Under the pieces are notes generated by a model. The model saw only the letters and a program-made list of their open reading frames with translations, searched no databases and was not told where the DNA came from. Shown in pieces: positions 49,653 to 58,456 of a DNA stretch of 64,000 bases. The stretch covers positions 35,788-99,787 of the forward strand of contig JACATG010000003.1 in the NCBI GenBank assembly GCA_013390905.1, read 5' to 3'. The DNA comes from Marine Group I thaumarchaeote. GTDB lineage: Archaea > Thermoproteota > Nitrososphaeria > Nitrososphaerales > Nitrosopumilaceae. Position 1 is the first letter of the stretch; every line of letters begins with the position of its first letter. A program made the position numbers and the translations under genes.

Positions 49653-50448
49653 TCATCCAACAATTGTAACAATTGAAAAAATAATTGATGAAACACCAAC
49701 TGTTAGAACTTTAGTTTTTTCAGATGAAGTAATGTCAAATGTTCTTCCTGGACAATTTGCAATGGTTTGGATTCCTGGAATAAATGAATTGCCAATGAGT
49801 GTAATGATTTCAAAAGAATCTGGAAAGGCTGCATTCACCGTAAGAAAACATGGCCCTGCTTCTACCGGTTTATTTAATATTAAAGTTGGAGAACAAATTG
49901 GAATTCGAGGTCCATATGGAAACTCTTTTGATATTAAAGAAGGAAAACTTTTGCTAGTTGGTGGTGGAACTGGTCTTGTTCCTATGATGCGACTACTTAC
50001 TTTTGTAAAACCTACAGATGATGTCACAATTCTAATTGGCGCTCAATCAAAAGATGAAGTCTTCTTTGAAGATTTAGCCAACTCTCTTCTGGAAAATAAT
50101 CCTCATCGAGTGATTGTCTCCACTGATGATGGAAGTTATGGTGAAAAAGGTTTTGTAACTGATTTGGTTGAAAAACTTGTCAGTGAAACCCACTTTGATG
50201 CGGTGTATGTCTGTGGTCCTGAAATTATGATGTACAAAACAGTAGAATCTGCTCATTCTAGGGGCATGTTTGTTCAAGCTAGTCTTGAACGAATGATGAA
50301 ATGTGGAGTTGGAATTTGTGGTAGTTGTTGTGTTGGTGAGGATCTTGTTTGCAGGGATGGAACTGTATTTGATGGACAACATCTTTCATCAAACAAGGAA
50401 TTTGGCCATTTTCATAGGAATAAAGCTGGAGTTTTGGAAAATTACTAA
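49636..50448 (+). CDS. pyrK: Dihydroorotate dehydrogenase electron transfer subunit
   Basis: 270 residues from TTG 49636. Three parts: FAD-binding beta-barrel (PGQFAMVWIPG and RGPYGNSF), an NAD-binding domain (LLLVGGGTGLVPMMRLL), and a C-terminal 2Fe-2S cluster with CGVGICGSCCVGEDLVC. It passes electrons from PyrD to NAD+. Overlaps pyrD. Confidence 0.93.
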   Translation: MQRNHNHPTIVTIEKIIDETPTVRTLVFSDEVMSNVLPGQFAMVWIPGINELPMSVMISKESGKAAFTVRKHGPASTGLFNIKVGEQIGIRGPYGNSFDIKEGKLLLVGGGTGLVPMMRLLTFVKPTDDVTILIGAQSKDEVFFEDLANSLLENNPHRVIVSTDDGSYGEKGFVTDLVEKLVSETHFDAVYVCGPEIMMYKTVESAHSRGMFVQASLERMMKCGVGICGSCCVGEDLVCRDGTVFDGQHLSSNKEFGHFHRNKAGVLENY

Positions 50449-50490
50449 ATTTGACCAGCAAGGTTTAAACTCAATCATAAAATTAATTTT

Positions 50491-52224
50491 ATGAAGGTAA
50501 TGGGAACTCCAAAAATCGTTTTAACTGCTGATCGTACTCTAATGTCTCCCTATAGAGGATTATCTCTGGCTACATTTTTTGGATGTGCACCAGCTCTTGA
50601 CCCTCATAGAAAAAAAAACAGCTTTTGGTACAAGATTCTTGGAAACCAAGTTACTCCAAAAATTCTATTTGATTTTATTTGTAACTATATTCCTCACACA
50701 AATGGTGTTGCAAATTATGCACCATATGGATTAAGAAAATTAGAAGCCGGTTTGTTACGAGATGGATTTAGCAGACAAGATGTTGTTGTTGCTCATCCTG
50801 ATCATATTGAACAATTCATTGGGCCTGAAACAGAAGTAATTGGAACATATGAAATGGATCCTCTTGGAATGGGTCCAGTTACTATGACATTTACTTATGG
50901 TAGAAAACAAATCTCTTATGATGAATTTTACAATACTGAACTACATTATAGAATTAAAGCTGCAAAAGCAAAAACTGGAAGTAAAGCAAAAGTAATTTCT
51001 GGCGCATCTGGAACTTGGCAATATAACTATGATCCTGAAAAAATTGAAGAATTTGGAATCTATGCTGTACTAGAGGGAGAACTTGGCGGAATTGCTCCAG
51101 AAATTGATGGACATGCTGGAAGATTCTTCAGATATTTGATTAATGGTGACTTTGAAAACATGGATCCCTTCAGAAAGAGAAGTGACTTTAAAGTAAACAT
51201 TAAAGAATTTGAAAGAAACGGCAAAAAAATTCATGCACGGTTTGTCAATTTCTGGGACAGACCTGATATAGACGAAATTCCAAATATTATTGAACCAAGC
51301 ATGCACGGAATGGTTGAAGTAATGCGTGGATGTGGACGTGGTTGTAAATTCTGTGATGTTACATTAAGATCATTGAGATACTATCCACCAGAAAAAGTTG
51401 TACAAGAAATTGAAGTTAACATGAAGAAAGGTGGCGCTAAATCTGCATGGATTCATAGTGATGATATTTTTGTTTATGGGATGGATCCAAGAACTGCAAA
51501 GGGAATGGAACCAAACCGAGAAGCACTAGAAGAATTGTTTACTGCAATCATGTCTACTGGTGTTGAACATACAAATCCAACACATGGAACATTGGCAGGA
51601 GCAATAGCTGATGAAAAACTTCTTCCAAATCTCTCAAAAATCATCAAAGCGAGTGCTGATAATTTTATTGGTGTCCAAGTTGGATTTGAGACTGGAAGTT
51701 TGAGATTAATTGAGAAATATGCAGATAGAAAACTCGCACCTTATCGCCCAGAAGAATGGCATTGGGTTGTAAAAGAAGGTGTAAAGACAATGAACGAAAA
51801 CTATTGGATTCCTGCATTTACACTAATAATGGGTCTTGATAATGATGAAACTCCTGAAGACTCATGGGACTCTATTCGTTTAATCAGTGAGTTAGAACAT
51901 GAACAACCAGACTCAATGTTTACTGCTACTGCACTAACATTCGTTCCAATTGGGTTGCTAGAGAAATCTGATTTCTTTAACATTGGAAATGAGATGACTG
52001 CTGCACAACTAGGTGTTTTATACAAAACATGGCAACATAATCTCAAATATGGTATTAAAAAATTTATGACTAAGACTGGTGCAAAAGGTCCTCAAAGATT
52101 ATTCTTTAATGCCCTCGCAAGAACTCTTGGCGGTATTCCACTTGGTGCAATGGAAAAATATGCACGTAGAAAGAGTAAGGAACACGAACGAGTTATTGAG
52201 ATTATTAAAGCCAAATACTGGTAG
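50491..52224 (+). CDS. Radical SAM protein with N-terminal extension
   Basis: 577 residues. The radical SAM cluster is Cys281, Cys285 and Cys288 in RGCGRGCKFCDV, followed by FETGSLR-like SAM-binding loops (VQVGFETGSLRLIEKYADRK) and a TIM-barrel. The first 260 residues have the length of a B12-binding domain but no clear D-x-H-x-x-G. It is a substrate-unknown methylthio- or methyl-transferring type, conserved in Nitrososphaerota. Tetraether-lipid ring formation, which uses this type of enzyme in other archaea, cannot be excluded. Confidence 0.75.
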   Translation: MKVMGTPKIVLTADRTLMSPYRGLSLATFFGCAPALDPHRKKNSFWYKILGNQVTPKILFDFICNYIPHTNGVANYAPYGLRKLEAGLLRDGFSRQDVVVAHPDHIEQFIGPETEVIGTYEMDPLGMGPVTMTFTYGRKQISYDEFYNTELHYRIKAAKAKTGSKAKVISGASGTWQYNYDPEKIEEFGIYAVLEGELGGIAPEIDGHAGRFFRYLINGDFENMDPFRKRSDFKVNIKEFERNGKKIHARFVNFWDRPDIDEIPNIIEPSMHGMVEVMRGCGRGCKFCDVTLRSLRYYPPEKVVQEIEVNMKKGGAKSAWIHSDDIFVYGMDPRTAKGMEPNREALEELFTAIMSTGVEHTNPTHGTLAGAIADEKLLPNLSKIIKASADNFIGVQVGFETGSLRLIEKYADRKLAPYRPEEWHWVVKEGVKTMNENYWIPAFTLIMGLDNDETPEDSWDSIRLISELEHEQPDSMFTATALTFVPIGLLEKSDFFNIGNEMTAAQLGVLYKTWQHNLKYGIKKFMTKTGAKGPQRLFFNALARTLGGIPLGAMEKYARRKSKEHERVIEIIKAKYW

Positions 52225-52264
52225 TCATACAAATACATAAATTCACTAATTCATATTTATTATC

Positions 52265-52447
52265 ATGGCAACCCACGGTTCGATTACCAAAGCAGGAAAA
52301 GTAAGAGGACAGACTCCAAAGATAGAAGGAAGAAAGATTGTAGGTACAAATTCTAGTCTTAGAAATAAAAGTAACTTTAGAAAGCGATTTGTTCTTGGAA
52401 GATTTCCAGGACAGAATAAACCAGGTCAAAGACGAAAGAGACGATAG
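52265..52447 (+). CDS. rps30e: 30S ribosomal protein eS30
   Basis: 60 residues: HGSITKAGKVRGQTPKIE, the Arg/Lys-rich middle, and RFPGQNKPGQRRKRR at the end match eS30, a small basic small-subunit protein. A ubiquitin-like fusion found in eukaryotes is absent. Upstream of radA with 80 bp between. Confidence 0.93.
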   Translation: MATHGSITKAGKVRGQTPKIEGRKIVGTNSSLRNKSNFRKRFVLGRFPGQNKPGQRRKRR

Positions 52448-52499
52448 TCATTTTTACTAAAATTTTATCGTTTTACGATCATTTGCTAAAACAACACTC

Positions 52500-52530
52500 T
52501 TATAAAGTACAAGTACCGTACTATACGGTA
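52500..52530 (+). promoter_or_regulatory. radA core promoter with palindromic operator-like sequence
   Basis: TTATAAAG at 52500-52507 lies about 26 bp before the radA ATG, indicating transcription starting at the start codon. Between them, 52514-52530 is a perfect inverted repeat, TACCGTA-CTA-TACGGTA, whose last base is the A of the ATG. A protein bound there would cover the transcription start. Confidence 0.55.
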
Positions 52531-53672
52531 TGGTGGAAGATTTAAGATTAGATAGTTTAGAGGGCGTAGGTCCTGTAACTACAAGAAAAATGTCAGATGC
52601 AGGAATCCACAATATCATGGATCTCATCGTTAGAGGTCCAGTCGAAATTTCAGAAATCACTGGAATGGATAAAGATACTGCAGCAAAAATTGTCAATAAA
52701 GCCCGACTACATCTAGTTGAAGGAGGATTACTTGCCAAAGACTTTGTTAGTGCAGCTGAAATTTACAAACGCAGACAAAGTATTGGTAAAATCACAACTG
52801 GTACAAACTGCCTTGACACTCTATTTGATGGTGGTGTTGAAACTCAGGCATTAACAGAAGTTTATGGTGAATTTGGTTGTGGTAAAACACAATTTGCTCA
52901 TACACTATCTGTAATGGTTCAGAAACCCAAAGAAGAAGGTGGTCTTGATGGAGGTGTTTTGTACATTGACACTGAAAATACTTTTAGACCTGAAAGAATT
53001 GTAACTATTGCTAAAGCTCATGGAATGGATCCAGATAAAGTTCTAGACCGCATCATCGTTGCTCGTGCATATAACAGTGCACACCAAACATTAATTCTAG
53101 AAGAATCTGGTCCTGTAATTGAAGAAAACAATGTCAAACTACTTGTTGTAGACTCTGCAGTTGGATTGTTCCGTGCTGAATATCTTGGAAGAGGAACATT
53201 AGCAATCAGACAACAAAAACTAAATCATTTTGTTCATATGTTGGTAAGAATTGCAGAAACATATGATTGTGCTGCACTTGCAACCAATCAAGTTATGGCA
53301 TCTCCTGACGTCTTCTTTGGAGATCCAACCCGTCCCGTTGGCGGAAACGTAGTTGCACATACAAGTACCTACAGAATATACTTTAAAAAATCAGGCAAGA
53401 AACGAATTGCTAGAATGGTGGATAGTCCTCATCATCCTGAAGAGGAAGTAATCTTTGCTCTAGGCGAAGCAGGTGTTATAGATCCTGAAGAGGCAGAGAA
53501 AAAGACCAAAAAGGCAAAGGAGCCTAAGGTGGAGACTATCATAGAAACACCTGAAGTTGAAAAAATCACTGAAACTCCAAAGGTTGAAACTATCACAGAA
53601 ACATCTGAGGTAGAAAAAGTAGAATCTACAGTCGATACTGAATCAGATAATTTAGAGCCCCTAGAAGAATAA
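52530..53672 (+). CDS. radA: DNA repair and recombination protein RadA
   Basis: 380 residues, archaeal RecA/Rad51 recombinase. N-terminal HhH domain (LEGVGPVTTRKMSDAGI), then Walker A GEFGCGKTQ (113-121), Walker B LLVVDSAVGLF, and L1/L2 loops with RPVGGNVVAHTSTYR. RadA is usually about 320-350 residues; here about 45 extra C-terminal residues repeat KVETITETPEVEK-like units. Transcribed from a palindrome-bearing promoter, probably leaderless. A U-rich terminator follows. Confidence 0.96.
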   Translation: MVEDLRLDSLEGVGPVTTRKMSDAGIHNIMDLIVRGPVEISEITGMDKDTAAKIVNKARLHLVEGGLLAKDFVSAAEIYKRRQSIGKITTGTNCLDTLFDGGVETQALTEVYGEFGCGKTQFAHTLSVMVQKPKEEGGLDGGVLYIDTENTFRPERIVTIAKAHGMDPDKVLDRIIVARAYNSAHQTLILEESGPVIEENNVKLLVVDSAVGLFRAEYLGRGTLAIRQQKLNHFVHMLVRIAETYDCAALATNQVMASPDVFFGDPTRPVGGNVVAHTSTYRIYFKKSGKKRIARMVDSPHHPEEEVIFALGEAGVIDPEEAEKKTKKAKEPKVETIIETPEVEKITETPKVETITETSEVEKVESTVDTESDNLEPLEE

Positions 53673-53675
53673 TCC

Positions 53676-53700
53676 CTCTCTTTTCTCTTATCTTTTTTTT
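53676..53700 (+). terminator. U-rich terminator after radA
   Basis: A pyrimidine-rich run with TCTTTTCTCTTATC then eight T follows the radA stop by about 5 bp. Archaeal RNA polymerase ends transcription at such T-tracts on the non-template strand without a hairpin, so this is a good intrinsic terminator. Confidence 0.6.
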
Positions 53701-53766
53701 GAAGTTTATTTTATTTCAAATAATATCAATTAAATTATGATATAATTTAAGAATCAGTTAAACATC

Positions 53767-54822
53767 ATGACGGATCTTTATCGCTTGCTTCCAGAAGAGA
53801 TGGAACAACTAGTAGTTGATATGGGCTATCCTAGATATCGAGCAGACCAGATTCTATTACCACTTTATTACAAATTTCCAAAAGTCATCAATGACATACC
53901 ACAACTTCCAAAAAAATTAAGAGAAGACTTAACTGAAGCCGGATACACTATTGGTTCCGCAAAAGAAACTCATCGTGTTGTTAGTGATGATGGGGATACA
54001 ACTAAACTATTACTCAATCTTACTGACGGAACTCCTGTAGAAACCGTACTAATACAATATCCTTCATCAAAAATTAACGGTCATCCAAGATCAACAATTT
54101 GTGTTTCAACTCAAATTGGGTGTGCAATGGGATGTGTGTTTTGTGCAACTGGCCAAATGGGATTTGAAAAAAATATCAGAGCTGAAGAAATTGTAGCTCA
54201 AGTAATTCATTTTGCAGATATTTTGCAGCAACGTGGGGAACATGTAACAAACTTGGTCTTTATGGGAATGGGTGAACCCATGGCAAACTATGATGAGATG
54301 ATTCGTGCTGTGCGAATTTTAACACATGATCGAGGTTTTGGAATTGGGCAACGAAACATTACCATTTCTACTATAGGTCTTATATCTGGAATAGACAAAT
54401 TGGCTGAAGAAGACCTACAGGTTGGTCTTGCTATATCTCTTCACGCTCCAAATAATGAATTACGAAAAAAACTAGTTCCTACAGCAGGACCTAATTCTGT
54501 TGAAGATATTATCGAAGCAGGTAGACGATATTTCAAAAAAACTGGTCGTCGTGTAACTTTTGAATATGCACTTATGAAAGGAATTAATGATTCACCTAAA
54601 ATTGCAACAGAACTAGCAATACTTTTGAAAGGAAATGGCTCTCATGTAAATTTAATTCCTATCAATCCAACTGCTGGTGATTTTAATCGCCCAACACAAG
54701 ATAGCATTCGTGAATTTGAACGAATTTTATTTAACGCTGGTGTAAATTGTACTGTTCGCATTGAAAAAGGAATTGAGATCTCAGCTGCATGTGGTCAACT
54801 TAGAATAGACATTGTTGGATGA
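53767..54822 (+). CDS. rlmN: 23S rRNA (adenine2503-C2)-methyltransferase RlmN family
   Basis: 351 residues, radical SAM. The cluster is STQIGCAMGCVFCATGQMGF (C-x3-C-x2-C); FMGMGEPMANYDEM and the GIEISAACGQLR end with the mono-methylated Cys are the RlmN/Cfr hallmarks. Length and pattern are the bacterial type. It methylates C2 of A2503 (and A37 in some tRNAs). This family is mainly bacterial; presence here suggests ancient transfer. Upstream TATA-like GATATAATTT is about 24 bp from the ATG. Confidence 0.93.
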   Translation: MTDLYRLLPEEMEQLVVDMGYPRYRADQILLPLYYKFPKVINDIPQLPKKLREDLTEAGYTIGSAKETHRVVSDDGDTTKLLLNLTDGTPVETVLIQYPSSKINGHPRSTICVSTQIGCAMGCVFCATGQMGFEKNIRAEEIVAQVIHFADILQQRGEHVTNLVFMGMGEPMANYDEMIRAVRILTHDRGFGIGQRNITISTIGLISGIDKLAEEDLQVGLAISLHAPNNELRKKLVPTAGPNSVEDIIEAGRRYFKKTGRRVTFEYALMKGINDSPKIATELAILLKGNGSHVNLIPINPTAGDFNRPTQDSIREFERILFNAGVNCTVRIEKGIEISAACGQLRIDIVG

Positions 54823-54879
54823 ATTTTCCAAAATAATGTTCTAAGTGTTAAAATAAGGCTTTTAGAGGCTTTACACTAC

Positions 54880-55179
54880 ATGGCAACTAAGAGGTCTCAT
54901 GGTCGTTCACATGGATTTAGACATAAATCAAGATCTGTTATGAAGAAAAAGGCCCCAAGAGGTGTCTCATTCTTGTTACGTGAATACCATGAAGGTCAAC
55001 AAGCACTTGTCATTATTGATCCTAGACAGCACAAAGGATTACCACACAGACGATATCACGGTAAAGTAGGTGTCATCACAAACGTTGGTAGACGTGCTAT
55101 AACACTTGATGTGAAATTAGGAAATAAATCGAAAACCTTAATCACTAGATTGGATCATATCAAACCATTCGGTGTATAA
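54880..55179 (+). CDS. rpl21e: 50S ribosomal protein eL21
   Basis: 99 residues: THGRSHGFRHK-like N-terminus, KAPRGVSFLLREYHEGQQALVIIDPRQHKGLPHRRYHGKVG and the end KTLITRLDHIKPFGV match eL21. It begins the conserved archaeal cluster eL21-rpoF-DUF655-ksgA-hemK, here intact. Confidence 0.95.
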   Translation: MATKRSHGRSHGFRHKSRSVMKKKAPRGVSFLLREYHEGQQALVIIDPRQHKGLPHRRYHGKVGVITNVGRRAITLDVKLGNKSKTLITRLDHIKPFGV

Positions 55180-55181
55180 AG

Positions 55182-55508
55182 ATGGAACAAGTAAAAAAGA
55201 AACTTTCTATTTCTCTTTCAGAAGTTAAAGAAATTTTGGGTAAAGTAGATGTTGAAGAGATGGACCAAATTCAACGTTGGACCTATGATTATGTTTCAAA
55301 ATTTGTATCAATTGAACCTAAAGATGCAAAAGAAATGAAAAAACAACTCATGAAAGACTGTGGATTAACAGAAGATGAGGCTGTTGAAATTGTAAACATT
55401 AGACCAACAAGTTTAGCCGAACTACGTTCTTTTACATTTGGTTGGAAAAAACTAATTCTTGCTGAGACTCTAGAAAAAATACTTAAGATAATCAAGGAGC
55501 ATTCGTAA
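55182..55508 (+). CDS. rpoF: DNA-directed RNA polymerase subunit Rpo4 (Rpb4)
   Basis: 108 residues. It forms the stalk with Rpo7. The HRDC-like domain (RWTYDYVSKFVSIEPKDAKEMKKQLM and VEIVNIRPTSLAELRSF) fits archaeal RpoF. It starts 2 bp after eL21 and ends 20 bp before DUF655. Confidence 0.9.
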   Translation: MEQVKKKLSISLSEVKEILGKVDVEEMDQIQRWTYDYVSKFVSIEPKDAKEMKKQLMKDCGLTEDEAVEIVNIRPTSLAELRSFTFGWKKLILAETLEKILKIIKEHS

Positions 55509-55528
55509 CTTTTTAGGAGTATTCTATT

Positions 55529-56095
55529 TTGTACAGGGCACAATCCCACCCTAGAAAATATGAGGAATATGCATATGTTCTAGATTTTAACCCTAGAGGT
55601 AAATCAATTACTGTAAGAGGCAGAGAAGGAATCATAGTTACAGTTATTGGAGAAGATCGTTTAACTCTTTTAGAAATTATTGGAGTTTCTAATTCAACAT
55701 TTGAGGTAGATGAGCGAGTCTATATTGGAAAAGAAGGACGAACTAAAGTTCTATCCGTCTTGGGAAAGCTAGAATATGATAACATTTCATCATCAGCTCA
55801 AAGTGAATTAGCAACAGTAGTAGAAAATATTGTGACTGTCAATGAATCAAAATTTGTTGAATATCTGAATAATGCACAGCCATTAACACCAAGAATTCAT
55901 GCACTTGAGTTAATTCCTGGAATTGGTAAGACATACATGAAAATGATGCTTGAAGAAAGAGAAAAGAAAAAATTTGAAAGCTATCAAGATTTACAAGAGA
56001 GAGTTGGATTCAAAGATCCAATAAAACATATTTCAGAACGAATCATGGATGAAATTACTGGTGAAAGTAGAATGAATCTCTTTGTAAAGAGATGA
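55529..56095 (+). CDS. DUF655 family protein
   Basis: 188 residues from TTG 55529. RKYEEYAYVLDFNPRGKS and a C-terminal helix-hairpin-helix (LELIPGIGKTYMKMMLEER) show the DUF655 pattern, always encoded between rpoF and ksgA. The HhH motif suggests nucleic acid binding. Overlaps ksgA by 4 bp. Confidence 0.88.
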   Translation: MYRAQSHPRKYEEYAYVLDFNPRGKSITVRGREGIIVTVIGEDRLTLLEIIGVSNSTFEVDERVYIGKEGRTKVLSVLGKLEYDNISSSAQSELATVVENIVTVNESKFVEYLNNAQPLTPRIHALELIPGIGKTYMKMMLEEREKKKFESYQDLQERVGFKDPIKHISERIMDEITGESRMNLFVKR

Positions 56096-56796
56096 TAAAA
56101 CGAAAACAACTCGGACAGCACTTTCTTAACTCAAATGCAATAGCCAAATCAATTGTTTCTGAGGCTAAAATTACGAAAGAAGATACTGTATTTGAGTTAG
56201 GAACGGGATTGGGGATCTTAACTCCATTACTCTGCAAGAAAGCAAACAAAGTAATTTCAGTTGATATGGATGAAAAACTTGTTAGAAATGCAAAATCTGC
56301 ATTCTCTGATATTGACAATCTTATCTTAAAATCAGGTGATGGCTTTAAGAAAAAAGATTCCTTTTCTATTTTTGTATCAAATCTGCCATACTCTAAGAGC
56401 AAAGATGCAATAGAATGGCTTGCACAAACTTCTTTCTCTCATGGTGTAATTATGGTTCAAAAAGAATTTGCTGATAAACTACTTGCCAACTCATCAAAGA
56501 GAAAAGCAGTTAGCATTATTGCTAACCATGCCTTTGAAATTAAGAAGATCTCTAAAGTTGGAAAAAATAATTTTTCTCCTCCCCCAAAAGTTGATTCGGT
56601 AATTCTAAAAATAATTCAAAAAAATACTATGAAAAAAGATCTAATTCAAACAATTAACAAAATTTTCTCATATAGACGAAAAACAGTCAAAAATATTCTC
56701 AAACAATTCAACAAGGAAACTGTAATAGATAAACGACTAGATGATCTTTCAGGAGATGAAATAATTCACCTTGCAAATCAAATCCTTGAAAAATGA
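56092..56796 (+). CDS. ksgA: rRNA adenine N6,N6-dimethyltransferase KsgA/Dim1
   Basis: 234 residues. GQHFLNSNAIAKSIV, VFELGTGLGILTPLL (motif I), VDMDEKLV and FVSNLPYSKSK (motif IV) with PPPKVDSVILKI are visible. It methylates two adjacent adenines near the 3' end of 16S rRNA, a late assembly step that works with the KH-protein at 31854-32411. Overlaps DUF655 and hemK. Confidence 0.95.
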   Translation: MIKRKQLGQHFLNSNAIAKSIVSEAKITKEDTVFELGTGLGILTPLLCKKANKVISVDMDEKLVRNAKSAFSDIDNLILKSGDGFKKKDSFSIFVSNLPYSKSKDAIEWLAQTSFSHGVIMVQKEFADKLLANSSKRKAVSIIANHAFEIKKISKVGKNNFSPPPKVDSVILKIIQKNTMKKDLIQTINKIFSYRRKTVKNILKQFNKETVIDKRLDDLSGDEIIHLANQILEK

Positions 56797-57304
56797 TGAG
56801 TATCCTCCTTCTGAGGATACCTTTTTCATGGCAGATAATATTCAAAATGAAAAAGGAAACTTTGCATTAGATATAGGAAGTGGTTCTGGATATCTAACAA
56901 AATTACTCTCTGAGAACTTTTCTTTTGTAGTTGGAACTGACATTAACTATAAAGTGTTAAAGCAGCCAACCTACAAAACAAAAAATCTCATTTGCTGTAA
57001 TGGTTCAGATGCATTAAATGTAAAATTTGATCTAATTGTTTGTAACCTACCTTATCTTGCAACTGATGAAATCTTGGATATTGCAACAGATGGTGGTGCC
57101 GAAGGGCTTGAAATACCTCTAAAAATAATAAAATCGGCTACACCGTGCCTAAACGCATCAGGGAAATTTCTTTTTGTCACATCTTCACTTTCAAATTATC
57201 AGGCATTAATTGATGCAACTAAAAAAGAAGGATTAACGGCAAAAGTTATTGCAAAAAAGAAATTATTTTTTGAGGAATTAATAATCATTGAAGCAAAAAA
57301 GTGA
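56771..57304 (+). CDS. HemK/PrmC-type protein methyltransferase
   Basis: 177 residues from TTG 56771; a second TTG at 56786 is also possible. DEYPPSEDTFFMADNI, LDIGSGSGYLTKLL, and VCNLPYLATDE (NPPY variant Asn-Leu-Pro-Tyr) mark the archaeal HemK2/Mtq2 type that methylates a release-factor Gln. Overlaps ksgA; its stop abuts the isocitrate dehydrogenase stop. Confidence 0.82.
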   Translation: MQIKSLKNDEYPPSEDTFFMADNIQNEKGNFALDIGSGSGYLTKLLSENFSFVVGTDINYKVLKQPTYKTKNLICCNGSDALNVKFDLIVCNLPYLATDEILDIATDGGAEGLEIPLKIIKSATPCLNASGKFLFVTSSLSNYQALIDATKKEGLTAKVIAKKKLFFEELIIIEAKK

Positions 57305-58333
57305 TTATTTTTTTAATAGTTCGGCAGAACGTTTTGCAATGGCATTTGACATTTCGCTTGTTTTAGCATTACCGCCAATATCATACGTTACAAATTTTCC
57401 TTCATTAATTACTTCATCTGTAGCTTTGAAAATTACATCCCTAATTTCAGGCTCACCAAGATATTCTACCATCCATGCTGCAGATAAAATTGCAGCAGTA
57501 GGATTTACTTTATCCATTCCTTTGTATTTTGGAGCACTTCCATGTGCTGGCTCAAACATAGCATAATCATCACCAATGTTTGCAGAGTAAACATTTCCAA
57601 TTGAACCAATACTACCTGAAGCACATTCTGATATGATATCCATAAACAGATTTGTACTTAATAAAACAGAATTATTGAATCTCTCAGGATTTTTTACTAA
57701 CTGTTGAGTCATGTTATCAATATAGTATTCTTCAATTTCAATTCCTGGATTTTCTTGTGCAGCTCTTTCTACCTCACTCCAAAAAATTCCATCAGTTCTT
57801 TTTAGAATATTTCTTTTTGTAATTGCTGTTACTTTTTTTAATCCATATTTTTTTGCCCATTCAAATGCCGAATCTACTATTCTTTTACAACCTTTTCTTG
57901 TTATTTTTCTAATTGCTATGGCAGCATCTTCGGATATATTAAACTCAATTCCTGCATACAATCCTTCAGTTGCTTCCCTAAAACATACAAAATCAAGCTT
58001 TGTATTTGGTGATAGTCTGTCGTATGTTTTAATGGGTCTAACGTTTGCATACAGCTCAAATTTTTGTCGTGTAGAAACAGCTACACTTCTTGGAGCATCA
58101 GGTGATGGTATGGTTGTAGTGGGACCTTTGTAGCAGGCATCACTCTCTTCCATGATCTTTGTTGTAGAATCAGGAATGTATGTGGCTCCACCATTTTTTT
58201 TCCATTGTTCTGAGCCTGCTTCACAGCGAATAAGCTCAATTTGGGTATTACAAGCTTCTAAGACATGAATCATAGCATTAACTAATTCAGGACCTGTTCC
58301 ATCACCATTAATCACGGCTGCTTTTTTACCCAT
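57305..58333 (-). CDS. icd: Isocitrate dehydrogenase, NADP-type
   Basis: 342 residues, isocitrate/isopropylmalate dehydrogenase family. The substrate loop has RSVAVSTRQKFELYANVRP with the Ser and two Arg of isocitrate enzymes; FREATEGLYAGIEF is the N-domain motif. HGSAPKYKGMDKVNP carries the Lys-Tyr pair that in E. coli IDH selects NADP. Homoisocitrate and isopropylmalate enzymes lack it. It turns isocitrate into 2-oxoglutarate; aconitase is at the window start. Confidence 0.82.
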   Translation of the reverse strand: MGKKAAVINGDGTGPELVNAMIHVLEACNTQIELIRCEAGSEQWKKNGGATYIPDSTTKIMEESDACYKGPTTTIPSPDAPRSVAVSTRQKFELYANVRPIKTYDRLSPNTKLDFVCFREATEGLYAGIEFNISEDAAIAIRKITRKGCKRIVDSAFEWAKKYGLKKVTAITKRNILKRTDGIFWSEVERAAQENPGIEIEEYYIDNMTQQLVKNPERFNNSVLLSTNLFMDIISECASGSIGSIGNVYSANIGDDYAMFEPAHGSAPKYKGMDKVNPTAAILSAAWMVEYLGEPEIRDVIFKATDEVINEGKFVTYDIGGNAKTSEMSNAIAKRSAELLKK

Positions 58334-58456
58334 TTCAGCGAGATTTGCCGTCTGAGCGTATTTAATTCTACCCTTACCAAATAATTTATTTTTTTTATAT
58401 GGCTATTTTCTATAGGGGTAATTTATTAACATAATTTGATTTAATTTTGATAGAAG

